The translations under genes were made by a program, and so were the position numbers. 64,000 nt of DNA from Sva-07 sp963793335. GTDB lineage: Bacteria > Actinomycetota > Acidimicrobiia > Acidimicrobiales > Ilumatobacteraceae. The stretch lies in contig CAWBZS010000001.1 in NCBI GenBank assembly GCA_963793335.1, positions 186,001 through 250,000 of the forward strand, given 5' to 3'. Under the pieces are notes generated by a model. It saw only the letters and a program-made list of their open reading frames with translations. It was not told the origin of the DNA and made no database searches. Position 1 is the first letter of the stretch. Each line of letters starts with the position of its first letter. This document shows, piece after piece, positions 1 through 7,338 of the stretch.

Positions 1-886
1 GCTGCATCACTTTTCGGGCGCTGGTCGGCGCAGGATCAGCCATCAAGCGCAGCGGGACATAGCCGCGGACGCCGTGTTCACCGATCGAGATGTAGGCCCC
101 GTGCGACGAGTACGACTCGACCGTGCCGTTGACGCTCGTCCCCACCGGATGGTGCTCGACGAACTCGAGGAACGGCATCAGCTCGTTCACCGGCTCACCG
201 CCCTTCGGCGCCGCCTGACGCTTCGACTGACTGCGCTCGGAGCCGGACGCCGTCGAGCTGTCGGTTGCGGCGTCGTGATCGTCCTGCTTGCTGCGCTTCG
301 ATCCTCGCCCTCGTGGTGGCGGCGACTTCGGCACCGGCATCGGCTCCATCGCTGCCGCGCTGGTCTTGCGGCCCCCGCGCCCGCTGTCGCTCTCCTTCTT
401 CGAGCTGCGACGCGAGCCACCGCGCGACGATCCGGTGGCCTTGCGGCTGACCGGGCCACGCACGGGGAGACGGTCGACGAACACCCAGCCGACGTGCGGC
501 ACCGGCTTGCCGCCGATGAGGCGATCGCCGTCGAACAGCCACTCGTAGTCGCCGTGGAACTCCTGGAACGAGTCGTTGGAGAGGATCGCCGCGTTCGCCT
601 TCTGAGCGATCGACAGCACGAACGCATCGCCGCGACCCACCGCGCCCGCAGGTGGGGCGACCAATTCGTTGTTCGAGATGCCTTCCTCGAACTCCTTGAC
701 CTCCGACTTGTCGATGCGGTGCCCGAACGTGGCGTCGACCACCACGGTGATCGACGTGTTGGGGTACTCGTCCATGAAGGCCATCACGGCCTCGCTGAGC
801 TGGGCAAGGCTGGGCAGCGATCGGCCCTCGGTCGCGATGTTGGACCCGTCGACCACGACGTGGCTGGGCCCCTTGGATGATGTCAT
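1..886 (-). CDS. NYN-domain (Zc3h12a-like) ribonuclease with S1-like RNA-binding region, 3' end cut off
   Basis: The frame opens at the ATG complementary to 884-886 and runs off the left edge after 295 residues, so the C-terminus is missing. Residues about 6-150 look like a PIN/NYN nuclease fold: HVVVDGSNIATEG supplies the first acidic metal ligand, with further acidic positions in VVVDATFGHRID and GRGDAFVLS and a late SNDSF motif. This is the pattern of Zc3h12a-like RNases. A basic Ser/Arg/Lys-rich linker (about 170-235) follows, then an OB/S1-like strand set around GAYISIGEHGVRGYVP. The likely role is RNA cleavage or processing, with the S1 part binding RNA. It reads divergently from the HAD gene. 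The family is inferred from motifs; the substrate is unknown. Confidence 0.72.
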   Translation of the reverse strand, partial: MTSSKGPSHVVVDGSNIATEGRSLPSLAQLSEAVMAFMDEYPNTSITVVVDATFGHRIDKSEVKEFEEGISNNELVAPPAGAVGRGDAFVLSIAQKANAAILSNDSFQEFHGDYEWLFDGDRLIGGKPVPHVGWVFVDRLPVRGPVSRKATGSSRGGSRRSSKKESDSGRGGRKTSAAAMEPMPVPKSPPPRGRGSKRSKQDDHDAATDSSTASGSERSQSKRQAAPKGGEPVNELMPFLEFVEHHPVGTSVNGTVESYSSHGAYISIGEHGVRGYVPLRLMADPAPTSARKVMQ

Positions 887-992
887 TGCTTCTCGTTCCT
901 GAGTCGTTGGGGGCACGCTGGGCGAGATGACACCGAGATGGACTCGGGTCGATCACGTCCGCTGCCGCACCGCCATCGTAGGCTCAGCCGCC

Positions 993-1610
993 ATGATCCG
1001 AGCAGTACTCTGGGATTTCGGCGGGGTCATCCTGTCCAGCCCGTTCGACGCGTTCAACCGATACGAGGCGGCCAACGGACTCCCCACCGACTTCATCCGC
1101 ACGGTCAACGCCACCGATCCCGACTCGAACGCCTGGGCACTGCTCGAACGCAACGACGTCACCCCTGCCGCGTTCGATGCGCTGTTCGCAGACGAGTCGG
1201 AAGCGCTCGGTCATCGAGTCCCGGGCTCCGACGTGCTCGGCCTGCTGTCCGGTGAGGTGCGCCCCGAGATGGTGACCGCACTCGATCGAGTCATCCGTGC
1301 CGGATATCGCACGGCGTGTCTCACCAACAACGTGGTCGGCGGCGAGCAACGGCTCGACGTCGGTGACGTGATGGTGATGTTCGACCACGTGGTCGAGTCG
1401 AGCAAGGTCGGCTGCCGAAAGCCCGAACCCCGCTTCTACGAGATCGCGTGTGACCTCGTCGGTGTCGAACCGGGCGAGTGTGTGTTCCTCGACGACCTCG
1501 GCATCAACCTCAAGCCGGCCAAGGCGATGGGCATGACCACCATCAAGGTCGGCGCAGCCGAGCCAGCGATCGCCGAGTTGGAACAGGTGCTGGGAATCAG
1601 CCTTCGCTGA
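993..1610 (+). CDS. HAD-superfamily hydrolase, subfamily IA-like
   Basis: This 205-residue cytoplasmic protein has HAD motifs in order: motif I WDFGGVI (D8), motif II CLTNN, motif III lysine in CRKPEP and motif IV FLDDLG. The second Asp of the usual DxD phosphatase motif is Gly, as in the ACAD10/epoxide-hydrolase-N-terminal-like branch, so phosphatase activity is not assured. I chose the ATG at 993 because homology begins exactly there; an in-frame ATG 66 nt upstream would add a tail without HAD character. It converges on the di-iron gene, and the two stop codons abut with no spacer (TGA ends at 1610, the opposing stop begins at 1611). The substrate cannot be read from the sequence. Confidence 0.82.
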   Translation: MIRAVLWDFGGVILSSPFDAFNRYEAANGLPTDFIRTVNATDPDSNAWALLERNDVTPAAFDALFADESEALGHRVPGSDVLGLLSGEVRPEMVTALDRVIRAGYRTACLTNNVVGGEQRLDVGDVMVMFDHVVESSKVGCRKPEPRFYEIACDLVGVEPGECVFLDDLGINLKPAKAMGMTTIKVGAAEPAIAELEQVLGISLR

Positions 1611-2351
1611 TCAGCCGCTCGTACGCGAGAATCGAGCACCGCGACGGATGTAGTCCTCCGAGTGGTCCTTGTGTTGCTCCTCGTCCCAGGCGACCTGGCG
1701 GAGCATGTCACCCACCGTGACATGGAATCCGTAGTCGCCGCGATACCGCGACTCCCACGGCGTCTCGTCGAACTCCGGGTGCTCGGCGACGAACTGCGCA
1801 TACTGGCGCATCGCGTGATCCTCGAAGTCGGAGTTGAGCTGGTACGACCACTTCGGCCGCACGACGTAGAGCATCCACGACAGGTGGTAGTAGAGGAACG
1901 ACAGGATCTGCGGGAACACCCGATCGAAGAAGCGTCGACGCTTGTAGCCGGACTTCTCGAGGAACTCCTCCATGATCACCAGGTGCCAGAACTCGTTGTC
2001 CTGCTCGTCGCGGGCCAGCAGGATGCGGTCCTGGATCTTGCGCCCGAAGCGGTGCTCGCGATGGTTCTGAGTCTGGGCGATGTGACCGACGTGCTCCCAC
2101 GCCATGTACGGCACGCGTGCCACCAACTCGACGAACGCGAAGAACTCGAAGCTGCGACCCTGCGGAAACACCTTGTTCGCGGTCCAGAACAGCAACCGGG
2201 CCGGAGCCCCGTATCGGTAGACGGGCATCGCCAGGTAGCGCTCCTGATGGGCGCGCAGCTCATCGGGTGACAACGGAATCGAGAAACACGATTCGTACGT
2301 CTCCGGCGGCACTGGACGCTCGCTGCTGGGGCTGGTGGCTACGGCACTCAT
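1611..2351 (-). CDS. Alternative-oxidase-like di-iron protein
   Basis: This 246-residue protein carries all six carboxylate/His ligands expected of the alternative oxidase (AOX) di-iron fold: E75 (FVELVARVPYM), E120 and H123 (NEFWH), E177 (DFEDHA), E224 and H227 (DEEQH). The spacings (45, 57 and 47 residues between successive Glu ligands) are close to those of true AOX. Hydrophobic helices around 140-165 could form the monotopic membrane surface. AOX enzymes oxidise quinol with O2, bypassing proton-pumping oxidases; that role here is inference because the sequence is divergent. I chose the ATG at 2351 (MSAVATS) over one 81 nt upstream, because GAGCGAGG precedes it and the extension is Arg/Pro-rich junk. 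It lies 125 nt downstream of kgd on the same strand. Confidence 0.65.
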   Translation of the reverse strand: MSAVATSPSSERPVPPETYESCFSIPLSPDELRAHQERYLAMPVYRYGAPARLLFWTANKVFPQGRSFEFFAFVELVARVPYMAWEHVGHIAQTQNHREHRFGRKIQDRILLARDEQDNEFWHLVIMEEFLEKSGYKRRRFFDRVFPQILSFLYYHLSWMLYVVRPKWSYQLNSDFEDHAMRQYAQFVAEHPEFDETPWESRYRGDYGFHVTVGDMLRQVAWDEEQHKDHSEDYIRRGARFSRTSG

Positions 2352-2450
2352 GGGACCTCGCTCGGGGGGAAGAAGGCGGTGTGCTGACCCCTTCAGTGTC
2401 GCGGTCGCGCCCACCGTTTGGCAGCCTGCCATTCGTCACACTCCTGCAGG

Positions 2451-2468
2451 CCCCGCCATGCAGCGGGG
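2451..2468 (-). terminator. Hairpin downstream of kgd
   Basis: A GC-rich inverted repeat (CCCCGC, spacer CATGCA, GCGGGG) lies 8 nt past the kgd stop codon. It has no T-tract, so factor-independent termination is uncertain; a 3'-end stabilising role is equally possible. The AOX-like gene lies further downstream on the same strand. Confidence 0.35.
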
Positions 2469-2476
2469 TCGGGAGC

Positions 2477-5400
2477 TCAGAGGTCGCGGAAGGTGCGCTC
2501 CATCAGATCGGCGAGTTCCTGATCGTGGATCGCCTTCGAGCCGGTAGCCGGGCTGCCCGACTCGACCCGGGCCACGTGGCGCAGGTCGTAGCCCTGCTCC
2601 TTGACCCGCCACGTGTGATGCTCGATGAAGTTCCAGGCGCCCATGTTCTCCGGCTCCTCCTGGAGCCAGCGGAGTTCGCGGGCGTTCGGGTACTTCTGCA
2701 ACACCGACATCATCGCATCGGTCGGCAGCGGGTAGAGCTGCTCGATGCGCACGACCGCCACGGGGGCACCGCGACGATCGCGTTCTTCGATCGCGTCCCA
2801 TGCCACCTTGCCGGAACAGAACACGATCCGCCTGACCGCGGCGGCGTCGATCTCGCCCGGATCGTCGAGCACCTCTTCGAACGAGCCCTGCGTGAGCGCC
2901 TCGATGGGCGAGCGAGTCTGCTTCATCCGCAGACCCTGCTTCGGGCTGAACACGATGAGCGGTGTCCGACGCTCGGAATGCACCTGGCGACGCAACAGGT
3001 GGAAGTAGTTGGCGGCGGTGGTGGCGTTGACCACCTGCATGTTGTCCTCGGCTGCAAGCGTGAGGAACCGCTCGATCCGCGCTGAGCTGTGTTCGGGACC
3101 CTGGCCCTCGAAACCGTGCGGCAGCAGCAGCACCACGCCGTTCTGCTGGTCCCACTTGTCCTCAGCAGCCACGATGTACTGATCGATCACGATCTGCGCA
3201 CCGTTGATGAAGTCGCCGAACTGCGCCTCCCACATCACGAGCGCCTCGGGGTTCGCCTGGGAGTAGCCATACTCGAACCCGAGTGCCGCATACTCCGACA
3301 GCAGCGAGTCGAACACCCAGAAACGGACGTCGGCTTCGAGCGCGTCGAGCGGCGTCCATGATTCGCCGGTTTCGAAGTCGATCAGCGCGGCATGCCGCTG
3401 ACTGAAGGTGCCCCGTCGCGAATCCTGGCCGGCCAGACGGACCGGGTGCCCCTCGATGGTGAGCGAGCCGACCGCCATCGCCTCGGCGGTGGCCCAGTCG
3501 ACCTCGCCATCGGCGTACATCTTGGCCCTGGTGTCGAACTGGCGTCCCAGCTTCGGGTGGATGGCGAAGCCGTCGGGGTACTCGGTCAGCTGGGCGAAGA
3601 TCCGGTCGAGCACCGGCCGTTCCACCCCGGTTTGGATGTGTGGCAACACCCCGAGCGGGCGCGGTGGGCGCGGCACCGTGATCGCGCTCGGCGCCTGCGA
3701 GCGGGTCTCGTCGAGCGCCACCTGCAACTTGTCGTGGAAGTCGCTCAGTGCCTCCTCGGCTTCGTCGACGGTGATGTCGCCTCGGCGGACGAGCGACTCG
3801 ACGTAGAGCTTGCGCACACTGCGACGATCCGAGATCGCCTTGTACATCAGCGGCTGGGTGTAGCTCGGGTCGTCGCCCTCGTTGTGTCCGTACCTGCGGT
3901 AGCAGACCATGTCGATGACGACGTCCTTGTGGAACCGCTGGCGGTAGTCCCAGGCCAGCTTCGCCACGCGTACGCAGGCTTCCGGATCGTCACCGTTCAC
4001 ATGGAAGATCGGTGCCTGGACGGTCTTGGCCACATCCGAGCAGTACAGCGACGAGCGGGCATACAGCGGCGCGGTGGTGAAGCCGATCTGGTTGTTGATG
4101 ATCAGGTGGATCGTCCCGCCGATGCGGTACCCGCCGATGTCGCTCATCGCCAACGACTCCGCCACCACACCCTGGCCGGCGAAGGCAGCATCACCGTGGA
4201 TCAGCACGGGCAGCACCGAGAACGCACCGGGTGGGTCGATCTGGTCCTGTTGAGCTCGAACCATGCCCATCACGATCGGACCGACGGTTTCGAGATGACT
4301 CGGGTTGGCGGCGAGTTCGATCGGCACGTCGGCGCCCGAGGGACTGACGAAGGTGCCCTTCATCCCGAGGTGGTACTTCACATCGCCCGACCCCTGGACC
4401 GACGAGGGATCGATGTGCCCCTCGAACTCGGAGAAGATCGCCTCGTAGCTCTTGCCCATGATGTTCGACAGCACGTTGAGGCGGCCGCGGTGGGCCATGC
4501 CGATCACCGCGGCGTCGAAGTTCGTGTCTGCGGCGTTCGACAGGATCTCGTCGAGCACCGGGATGGCCGACTCGGCTCCCTCGATGCCGAATCGCTTGGT
4601 GCCGACGTACTTGGTCGCCAGGAACTTCTCGAACGACTCGGCGGCGTTGAGCCGCTCGAGGATGCGGTGCTTGCGCTCCTTGGGCATCTCGGGCTGCGGT
4701 CCCTCGAAGCGCTCCTGGAACCACTGCTGCTCATCGGTGTTCTGGATGTGCATGTACTCGACGCCGATCGTGCGGCAGTACGCATCACGCAGCACACCGA
4801 GCAGGTCGCCGAGGCGCATCTTGGGCACACCGCCGACCCCATCGGTGAGGAACTCCCGATCGAGGTCCCAGATCGTGAGCCCGTACGTGGCCGGATCGAG
4901 CTCACGCGGAGTGAGCGGCTCCTTCCAGCGCAGCGGGTCGAGGTCAGCGATCAGATGCCCGCGCACGCGGTGCACCCGGATCAGCTTGGCGACCGCCATC
5001 TGCTTCGCGAGCATCGCTTCTTCGCGATCGATCGGGTTGGTGTCGGGGCGCCACTTGACCGCCTCGTACGGCATGTCGAGCGCGTGGAAGATGTCCTCGT
5101 AGAAGTCGTGTTCGCCGAGCAGCAACTCGTGGACCCGCTTGAGGAACATCCCCGACTCGGCGCCCTGGATGACCCGGTGGTCGTAGGTGCTCGTGATCGT
5201 GATGACCTTGCTGACACCCAGCGAGCCGAGCGTCGCCCGGTCGGTTCCTTGGAACTCGGCCGGGTAGTCGATCGACCCGACGCCGACGATCACGGCCTGG
5301 CCGGGCATCAGGCGCGGCACCGATTGCACCGTGCCGATCGTGCCCGGGTTCGTGAGGCTGACATTGGCGCCCATGAAGTCGTCGACGGTGAGCTTGTTCG

Positions 5401-6178
5401 CCTTGACCTTGCGGATGATCTCCTCGTACGCGGCGAGGAACCCTTCGAAGTCGAGCGACTCGGCGTTGCGCAGGACGGGCACGACGAGCGTGCGGCCGCC
5501 CGCTTTCTGGACGTCGACGGCCAAGCCCATGTTGATGTGCTCGTTGGTGATCAGTCGGGGCTTGCCGTCGGCCCCCTCGAGGTAGGTGTTCTTCATCGCC
5601 GGGACCTCGTCGGCGATGGCGCGCACGATGGCAAAGCCGATCAGGTGGGTGAAGCTGATCTTGGTCTGCCCGGTCCGGGCACGGAATCCGTTGATCACCT
5701 TTCGGTTGACCTCGAGCAGCTTGGCCGGCACGTTGCGGAAGCTGGTGGCGGTGGGAACGCTGAGGCTGCGGTCCATGTTGGCGGCGATCGCGGCACCGGC
5801 GCCGCGGATCGGTTTGCCTGGCTCCTCCTCCGGCTCGCCTGCGGCAGGAGCCGCTGCGGCGGGCGGTGCCGCAGCCGGCGGGCGCTGCGGCAGGCGGTGC
5901 CGGTGCCGCAGCGGGGGTCCCGTTGGTCTCCGCAGCGCCGGGCGCCGGGGCCTCGTCGTCGGGCAACGGTGCGCTTGGGCAACGGCCTGGACCTGCGGGG
6001 ACACCGCAGCTGCCGCCGCAACACTCGGCGCCTGCGACTGATAATCGGCAAAGAACTCCTGCCACGACTCGCTCACCGAGCTTGGATCAGCGACGAACTG
6101 CTCGTACATCTCCTCGACGAGCCATGAGTTCGCGCCGAACCCCGCCCCCTGACCGTTTTGTGCTGCCACGTCGCACAT
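2477..6178 (-). CDS. kgd: Multifunctional 2-oxoglutarate metabolism enzyme Kgd (decarboxylase / dehydrogenase E1 with fused acyltransferase domain)
   Basis: The 1,233-residue product matches the size of mycobacterial Kgd (about 1,231). Order: N-terminal SWLVEEMYEQF segment (residue ~18), Ala/Pro linker, E2-type succinyltransferase domain (about 130-360, with TYDHRVIQGAESG near 331-343), then the thiamine-diphosphate E1 domain (HGDAAFAGQG, INNQIGF, GYGHNEGDDP-like segments). As in the family, no lipoyl domain is present. It works in the TCA cycle at 2-oxoglutarate. I chose the ATG at 6178 because family homology starts there; the frame remains open 96 codons further upstream, without homology. 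Residues about 71-102 of the linker read as Arg-rich sequence in this frame, whereas another frame gives the expected acidic Ala/Pro linker (see findings). It is divergent from the cyclase gene. Confidence 0.95.
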   Translation of the reverse strand: MCDVAAQNGQGAGFGANSWLVEEMYEQFVADPSSVSESWQEFFADYQSQAPSVAAAAAVSPQVQAVAQAHRCPTTRPRRPALRRPTGPPLRHRHRLPQRPPAAAPPAAAAPAAGEPEEEPGKPIRGAGAAIAANMDRSLSVPTATSFRNVPAKLLEVNRKVINGFRARTGQTKISFTHLIGFAIVRAIADEVPAMKNTYLEGADGKPRLITNEHINMGLAVDVQKAGGRTLVVPVLRNAESLDFEGFLAAYEEIIRKVKANKLTVDDFMGANVSLTNPGTIGTVQSVPRLMPGQAVIVGVGSIDYPAEFQGTDRATLGSLGVSKVITITSTYDHRVIQGAESGMFLKRVHELLLGEHDFYEDIFHALDMPYEAVKWRPDTNPIDREEAMLAKQMAVAKLIRVHRVRGHLIADLDPLRWKEPLTPRELDPATYGLTIWDLDREFLTDGVGGVPKMRLGDLLGVLRDAYCRTIGVEYMHIQNTDEQQWFQERFEGPQPEMPKERKHRILERLNAAESFEKFLATKYVGTKRFGIEGAESAIPVLDEILSNAADTNFDAAVIGMAHRGRLNVLSNIMGKSYEAIFSEFEGHIDPSSVQGSGDVKYHLGMKGTFVSPSGADVPIELAANPSHLETVGPIVMGMVRAQQDQIDPPGAFSVLPVLIHGDAAFAGQGVVAESLAMSDIGGYRIGGTIHLIINNQIGFTTAPLYARSSLYCSDVAKTVQAPIFHVNGDDPEACVRVAKLAWDYRQRFHKDVVIDMVCYRRYGHNEGDDPSYTQPLMYKAISDRRSVRKLYVESLVRRGDITVDEAEEALSDFHDKLQVALDETRSQAPSAITVPRPPRPLGVLPHIQTGVERPVLDRIFAQLTEYPDGFAIHPKLGRQFDTRAKMYADGEVDWATAEAMAVGSLTIEGHPVRLAGQDSRRGTFSQRHAALIDFETGESWTPLDALEADVRFWVFDSLLSEYAALGFEYGYSQANPEALVMWEAQFGDFINGAQIVIDQYIVAAEDKWDQQNGVVLLLPHGFEGQGPEHSSARIERFLTLAAEDNMQVVNATTAANYFHLLRRQVHSERRTPLIVFSPKQGLRMKQTRSPIEALTQGSFEEVLDDPGEIDAAAVRRIVFCSGKVAWDAIEERDRRGAPVAVVRIEQLYPLPTDAMMSVLQKYPNARELRWLQEEPENMGAWNFIEHHTWRVKEQGYDLRHVARVESGSPATGSKAIHDQELADLMERTFRDL

Positions 6179-6327
6179 CGTACCGCGCCGGACCTGTCGC
6201 CATCGGGGTGGCCCCCAGGTTCTCCCCGGACGGCCCGACCGCAGGCGGCGACCTGCACACGAGGGCTCGGGTAACTTTGCCATGAGCAACCGGAGCCCCG
6301 ACAGGGATTCCGCTGCCGAGGCACCCC

Positions 6328-7338
6328 ATGAGCGCCACCGACCCCGCCAAGATCCAGACTGCGATCGATGCGCTGGAAGCGCAACGCCAGGTACTGGGAG
6401 ACGACGTCGTCGAGACGGCGCTCGCACCGCTGCGGGCAAGCCTTGCCGACGCGACCGAGACACCACGGGTGCGGCGACGACAGGTCACGGTGATGTTCGC
6501 CGACCTGTCGGGCTTCACCACCTTGTCCGAGCACCTCGATCCGGAGGAACTCGCGTCGATGCTGACCAGGTTCTGGCAGTCGGTCGACGACATCATCACC
6601 GAACACCGAGGGAACGTGCTCCAGCACATGGGCGATGGTGTGCTCGCCGTCTGGAGCGACACCACGGCGCTCGAGGACGATGCGCAGCAGGCCGTCTCCG
6701 CCGCGTTGCAGATCATCGAGCGCGTCGAACGCGACGGCATCCTCGTTGCAGGGACCAATGTCGAGGCCACCGTGAGCATCGGGATCAACACGGGGCCGGT
6801 CCACCTCCGAGCGCTCGACGACTTCGGGTACACGACGTTGGGCGACACCACGAACGTCGCGGCACGGCTCGAGGGCCGCGCGGGTGCAGGTGAGGTCTGG
6901 ATCAGCCGGGCGACATACCACCAGGTGCGCGGTGCCTTCGACCTCCAGGATGTCGGCGACCAAACGCTCAAAGGCCGCGAGGAACCGGTGCGCGCGTATC
7001 GGGTCCTCAGCGCGCGCCCCGATGTTCGCAAGGGATATCTCCGCGGGCTCGACGGCGCCGAGACCCAGTTGGTCGGTCGAGCCGCCGAACAGACCCTGCT
7101 CGGGATCCGGCTCGACTCGCTCGAGGCGGATGGTGCCCCCTCGAGCATGGTGCTGATTGGAGATCCCGGGATCGGAAAGTCGCGACTGCTCGAGTTCGCC
7201 CAGGCCTCGATTGCGTCACGACCCGATGTGCAGGTGGTGCTCGGGTCGAGCCATGCCCGACTCCGCGACCACCCCGTTCGCACTGCTCCGCAGCACGTTG
7301 GCCGATCGCTTCGCCATCCCCGACACCGACGATCCTGA
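6328..7338 (+). CDS. Adenylate/guanylate cyclase-type signalling protein, N-terminal part (class III cyclase + start of AAA ATPase), frame-broken
   Basis: Residues 50-230 form a class III nucleotide cyclase domain: metal ligands D59 (VMFADLSGF) and D103 (HMGDGVLAVW), and the transition-state Asn/Arg pair N176/R180 (DTTNVAARLEG). The two positions that usually select the purine (Lys and Asp or Thr) are Q99 and T169, so adenine or guanine preference is unclear. A Walker A motif follows (GDPGIGKS, 278-285). Homology breaks near 7267-7275: after GSSHARLRD this frame turns to nonsense and stops at 7338, while the matching continuation (TPFALLRS) lies in the +1 frame. One extra base, for example in the ACCACCCC run, would explain it. 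The protein was probably one polypeptide of about 1,030 residues ending at 9430. Confidence 0.8.
   Translation: MSATDPAKIQTAIDALEAQRQVLGDDVVETALAPLRASLADATETPRVRRRQVTVMFADLSGFTTLSEHLDPEELASMLTRFWQSVDDIITEHRGNVLQHMGDGVLAVWSDTTALEDDAQQAVSAALQIIERVERDGILVAGTNVEATVSIGINTGPVHLRALDDFGYTTLGDTTNVAARLEGRAGAGEVWISRATYHQVRGAFDLQDVGDQTLKGREEPVRAYRVLSARPDVRKGYLRGLDGAETQLVGRAAEQTLLGIRLDSLEADGAPSSMVLIGDPGIGKSRLLEFAQASIASRPDVQVVLGSSHARLRDHPVRTAPQHVGRSLRHPRHRRS

Noticed and set aside
3392..6127. Very long plus-strand open frame (over 900 codons) opposite kgd
   Set aside because: It is the antisense shadow of kgd produced by high GC and biased codon use; it has no domain-like sequence or ribosome site.
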